This document shows, piece after piece, positions 5,605-7,627 of a stretch of 7,627 nt of DNA (positions are counted from its first letter, which is position 1; the number at the start of each line of letters is the position of its first letter). The stretch comes from Pontimonas sp. (GTDB taxonomy: Bacteria > Actinomycetota > Actinomycetes > Actinomycetales > Microbacteriaceae): assembly GCA_021741945.1 (NCBI GenBank), contig JAIOWV010000061.1, positions 1 through 7,627 on the forward strand, read 5' to 3'. The translations under genes were made by a program, and so were the position numbers. The notes beneath the pieces were generated by a model that saw only the letters and a list, made by a program, of their open reading frames with translations, was not told where the DNA came from and did not search any database.

Positions 5605-6945
5605 ATGCCCCAGGAGAGCTTGTGGAAAGCGCCACTGCCCCTCGCAGTTGCTCTGCGCCCACAGACCCTCGATGACGTCATTGGTCAGGACCGGGCGCTA
5701 GTTGCCGGAGGCCCTCTGCGTGCTCTTGCCGACCCGTCGCACCGGGGCTCGGCCAGCTCAGTCCTTCTCTGGGGCCCACCGGGAACGGGAAAGACCACTA
5801 TCGCGAGCGTCATTGCCCGCTCGTCTGGCCGTGAATTCGTGGAGCTCTCTGCTGTGACTGCGGGGGTTAAGGATGTCCGAGATGTGCTCGCCCACGCACG
5901 CACTGTCGGGGACACCACAGGGGTGGCGCCCGTCCTTTTCCTCGATGAGATTCACCGGTTTTCGAAGGCGCAGCAGGACGCCCTCCTGCCAGGTGTCGAG
6001 AATGGCGTAATCGTTTTGGTCGCGGCAACGACGGAGAATCCCTCGTTCTCCGTTATTTCGCCGCTACTGAGTCGCTCGATTGTTGTCACGCTCGCTTCTT
6101 TGGAACCTCACGACATCGAGAACGTCCTTGGCAGGGCAATTGTTCACCCACAAGGCTTGGCTGGTGCATTTGAGGTTGACCCCGAAGCGATCGAGCTTTT
6201 GGTGAGACTCTCCGGCGGCGACGCAAGGAAAGCGCTTGGCTCCCTTGAGGCAGCGGCGATGGTCGCGTCTGGTTCCGATCAGTCTCGTCGAATCAGCGCT
6301 GATCACGTTGGTCTGGCCGTTGATCGGGCCATGGTCCGCTATGACCGCGACGGTGATGCGCATTACGACGTGATCAGCGCTTTCATCAAGTCGGTCCGTG
6401 GCAGCGATGCGGATGCAGCCCTTCACTATCTGGCCCGGATGATCGAAGCAGGGGAGGACCCTCGCTTCATCGCCAGGCGGCTCATCATTCTGGCCTCTGA
6501 GGACATTGGGTTGGCGGATCCGACTGCGTTGTCGATTGCTGTTGACGTAGCTCAGGCAGTGGCCTTGATTGGAATGCCTGAAGGGCGCATTCCACTGGCG
6601 GAGGCCACGATCTATCTCTCCCTCGCCCCGAAGTCCAACCGGGCGTATGTCGCGATTAACGATGCGCAGGCGAGCATCAAGGCTGGCCTCCTTGGCGAGG
6701 TTCCACCACACCTGCGTGACACCCATTACCAGGGGGCGCAGGCGCTGGGTCATGGCCGGGGCTACCAGTACCCGCACGATTACGATGCCGGAATTGTTGC
6801 CCAGGCTTACGCTCCCGATGCGGTGCGTGGAACGTCGTTTTATAACCCTGGTTCCAGGGGACTTGAGGGCGAACTCGCGAAGCGGCAGGCCGCGATTCGC
6901 GCCATCCTCGATGGGACCACCCATCAATCGAGCACAGAGGGCTAG
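5605..6945 (+). CDS. rarA: Replication-associated recombination protein A (RarA/MgsA, AAA+ ATPase)
   Basis: RarA is a cytoplasmic AAA+ ATPase of the clamp-loader clade (bacterial counterpart of Mgs1/WRNIP1) that acts at stalled or gapped replication forks. The 446-residue product is full length for the family. In order: PLAVALRPQTLDDVIGQ (12-28), Walker A GPPGTGKT (57-64), Walker B LFLDEIHRF (111-119), sensor 1 TTEN (142-145), arginine finger in LLSRS (154-158, Arg157), and sensor 2 GGDARKAL (204-211, Arg208). The C-terminal oligomerisation region has SEDIGLADPTAL (298-309), KSNRAYVAINDA (343-354) and PPHLRDTHYQGA...GRGYQYPHD (367-392). Nothing essential is missing. No Shine-Dalgarno precedes ATG 5605, but a -10-like TAGCAT ends six bases before it, suggesting a leaderless message. 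An in-frame TTG at 5620 after AGGAGAG (5612-5618) is a less likely alternative because the spacing is very short. rpsD follows 158 bases later. Confidence 0.97.
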   Translation: MPQESLWKAPLPLAVALRPQTLDDVIGQDRALVAGGPLRALADPSHRGSASSVLLWGPPGTGKTTIASVIARSSGREFVELSAVTAGVKDVRDVLAHARTVGDTTGVAPVLFLDEIHRFSKAQQDALLPGVENGVIVLVAATTENPSFSVISPLLSRSIVVTLASLEPHDIENVLGRAIVHPQGLAGAFEVDPEAIELLVRLSGGDARKALGSLEAAAMVASGSDQSRRISADHVGLAVDRAMVRYDRDGDAHYDVISAFIKSVRGSDADAALHYLARMIEAGEDPRFIARRLIILASEDIGLADPTALSIAVDVAQAVALIGMPEGRIPLAEATIYLSLAPKSNRAYVAINDAQASIKAGLLGEVPPHLRDTHYQGAQALGHGRGYQYPHDYDAGIVAQAYAPDAVRGTSFYNPGSRGLEGELAKRQAAIRAILDGTTHQSSTEG

Positions 6946-6952
6946 TTGTGCT

Positions 6953-6985
6953 ACCGTTATTGCTGGTCACAGACCAGATAACCGT
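6953..6985 (+). other. Stem-loop 1 of the rpsD leader
   Basis: The core is a perfect 6-bp stem CTGGTC-ACA-GACCAG (6963-6977). GTTAT (6956-6960) and ATAAC (6978-6982) extend it by five more pairs across a 2-base bulge (TG, 6961-6962). AC/GT then pairs once more beyond a C-C mismatch. It begins eight bases after the rarA stop. No T-run follows, so it is not a standard intrinsic terminator. If the predicted start near 6963 is right, the core would be the extreme 5' end of the rpsD transcript. As DNA it could equally be a dyad operator overlapping the promoter. Confidence 0.5.
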
Positions 6986-7028
6986 GCGGCTGCGTGTTTC
7001 TGATCTGCGAAGGGCACGCTGTAGCCGC
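6986..7028 (+). other. Stem-loop 2 of the rpsD leader
   Basis: GCGGCTGCGTG (6986-6996) pairs with CACGC (7015-7019) and AGCCGC (7023-7028). This gives an 11-bp GC-rich stem with one 3-base bulge (TGT, 7020-7022). Inside the apical part, TTC (6998-7000) can pair with GAA (7009-7011). It abuts stem-loop 1 directly and ends 75 bases before the rpsD start codon. No T-run follows, so it is better read as a leader structure than as a terminator. Confidence 0.5.
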
Positions 7029-7089
7029 GAACCTTCCACCAATTCCCTCACTTGTTATGTCTCAGGCGTTCAGCGCCAACCACGTATCT

Positions 7090-7095
7090 AGGAGA
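7090..7095 (+). promoter_or_regulatory. rpsD ribosome binding site
   Basis: AGGAGA lies eight bases before the GTG at 7104. It is the strongest Shine-Dalgarno in the window and decides the rpsD start. The start also fits because the protein then opens with MSTRSRTRSKTRLSRALG, the usual N-terminus of actinobacterial S4. Confidence 0.85.
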
Positions 7096-7103
7096 AATTT
7101 TTC

Positions 7104-7627
7104 GTGTCAACTCGTTCACGTACCAGAAGTAAGACCAGACTGTCCCGGGCGCTGGGTATTCCCCTTACCCCGAAGGCAGCTAAGTACTTGGAGAAGCGTC
7201 CCTATGCTCCTGGCGAGCACGGTCGCACCAAGCGCAAGACCGATAGCGACTACGCCGTCCGTCTGCGAGAGAAGCAGCGTCTGAGGGCCCAGTACGGTAT
7301 CCGCGAAGCACAGCTTCGTCGTGTTTTCGAAGAAGCTCGCAAGAGCCAGGGCTTGACCGGTGAGAACCTGGTCGAGCTGCTGGAAATGCGCCTTGACGCT
7401 TTGGTTCTGCGCTCCGGGTTTGCTCGCACCATGGCGCAGGCTCGTCAGATGGTTGTCCACCGCCACATTTTGGTCAACGGTGAACTGGTCGACCGCCCCT
7501 CCTTCCGCGTGAAGCCCGGTCAGATGATTCACGTCAAGCCACGCAGTGAAGAAACCGAACCTTTCCAGGTTGCGGCTGCGGGTGGTCACGTCGACGTGCT
7601 TCCCCCAACCCCTTCGTATATCGAGGT
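7104..7627 (+). CDS. rpsD: 30S ribosomal protein S4, N-terminal part (3' truncated by window edge)
   Basis: The frame from GTG 7104 is open to the window end, giving 174 full codons of an expected roughly 200-210. S4 binds 16S rRNA early in 30S assembly and forms part of the mRNA entry and accuracy region. In many bacteria it also represses its own synthesis. Recognisable stretches are LGIPLTPKAAKYLEKRPYAP (18-37), GEHGR (38-42), KQRLRAQYGIREAQ (59-72), and the S4 RNA-binding domain: RLDALVLRSGFARTMAQARQ (99-118) followed by HRHILVNGELVDRPSFRVKPG. There is no cysteine in the visible part, so this is the zinc-free form. The N-terminal sequence closely resembles Microbacteriaceae S4. Codon use is strongly biased, as expected for a highly expressed gene. 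The start is preceded by a strong ribosome binding site and a long structured leader. Identification is secure. Confidence 0.98.
   Translation, partial: MSTRSRTRSKTRLSRALGIPLTPKAAKYLEKRPYAPGEHGRTKRKTDSDYAVRLREKQRLRAQYGIREAQLRRVFEEARKSQGLTGENLVELLEMRLDALVLRSGFARTMAQARQMVVHRHILVNGELVDRPSFRVKPGQMIHVKPRSEETEPFQVAAAGGHVDVLPPTPSYIE

Larger units (their letters stand above)
6946..7103 (+). promoter_or_regulatory. rpsD leader region with candidate promoter
   Basis: This 158-base non-coding stretch separates rarA from rpsD. TGC-TACCGT (6949-6957) is an extended -10 of the actinobacterial TGnTAnnnT type, giving a transcription start near 6963. The -35 position falls in the last codons of rarA and is poor. 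The resulting leader would be about 140 bases, long for a ribosomal protein gene, and contains two consecutive stem-loops plus a weak third, GGCG-TTCAG-CGCC (7065-7077). A second weak -10-like stretch lies near 7055-7060. I see no small open reading frame with a ribosome binding site here. A leader of this kind upstream of rpsD suggests regulation, possibly feedback by S4, but that is inference. Confidence 0.5.

Noticed and set aside
6064..6927. 287-codon open frame antisense to rarA
   Set aside because: Entirely opposite a complete, motif-rich rarA; low-complexity, arginine-rich translation and no supporting start signals.
6953..6985. Stem-loop after the rarA stop as an intrinsic terminator
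   Set aside because: The stem is good, but no T-run follows (next bases are GCGGCTGCG), and an extended -10 overlaps its left side, so a leader or operator role fits better.
6994..7284. 96-codon plus-strand frame across the leader and rpsD start
   Set aside because: It runs out of frame through the unmistakable rpsD coding region, and its leader part has no ribosome binding site.
1..7627. Mobile elements, CRISPR arrays, phage or defence clusters
   Set aside because: No direct-repeat arrays, transposase or integrase motifs, terminal inverted repeats or tRNA genes were seen. The window is conserved housekeeping synteny.

Overview
The window looks like ordinary chromosome from a high-GC Gram-positive bacterium (Actinomycetota). 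The family Microbacteriaceae is most likely. The S4 protein is the cysteine-free form, its N-terminus closely resembles the one I know from that family, and the gene order secF - relA - hypothetical - DUF349 - membrane-anchored cyclophilin - rarA - rpsD fits it. GC content is only moderately high by eye, which would suit one of the small-genome aquatic members, but that is a guess. No mobile element, tRNA, rRNA or CRISPR array is visible, and almost every base is in or beside a conserved housekeeping gene.

Layout: positions 1-630 hold the 3' part of secF (+). After 60 bases comes a complete bifunctional relA/rel gene (691-2940, +). Three minus-strand genes follow, read from high to low coordinates: a membrane-anchored cyclophilin-type peptidyl-prolyl isomerase (5526-4810), a DUF349 coiled-coil protein (4728-3514), and a small basic protein weakly resembling AbiEi-type antitoxin-like proteins (about 3449-2919). 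The last of these runs tail-to-tail into relA with a 22-base overlap. From a 78-base divergent intergenic region, rarA (5605-6945, +) is transcribed the other way. A 158-base structured leader then precedes rpsD (7104 to the window edge, +, 3' truncated; GTG start).

Functionally the genes cover protein export (SecF), an extracytoplasmic folding-type protein (cyclophilin), the stringent response (Rel), replication-fork maintenance (RarA) and translation (S4). They are probably neighbours by conserved synteny, not parts of one pathway.

I found no new multi-gene system. The points most worth a second look are: two consecutive stem-loops in the rpsD leader; loss of the usual catalytic arginine in the cyclophilin (Ser119); a probably leaderless rarA start; and the uncharacterised small protein overlapping the relA tail.
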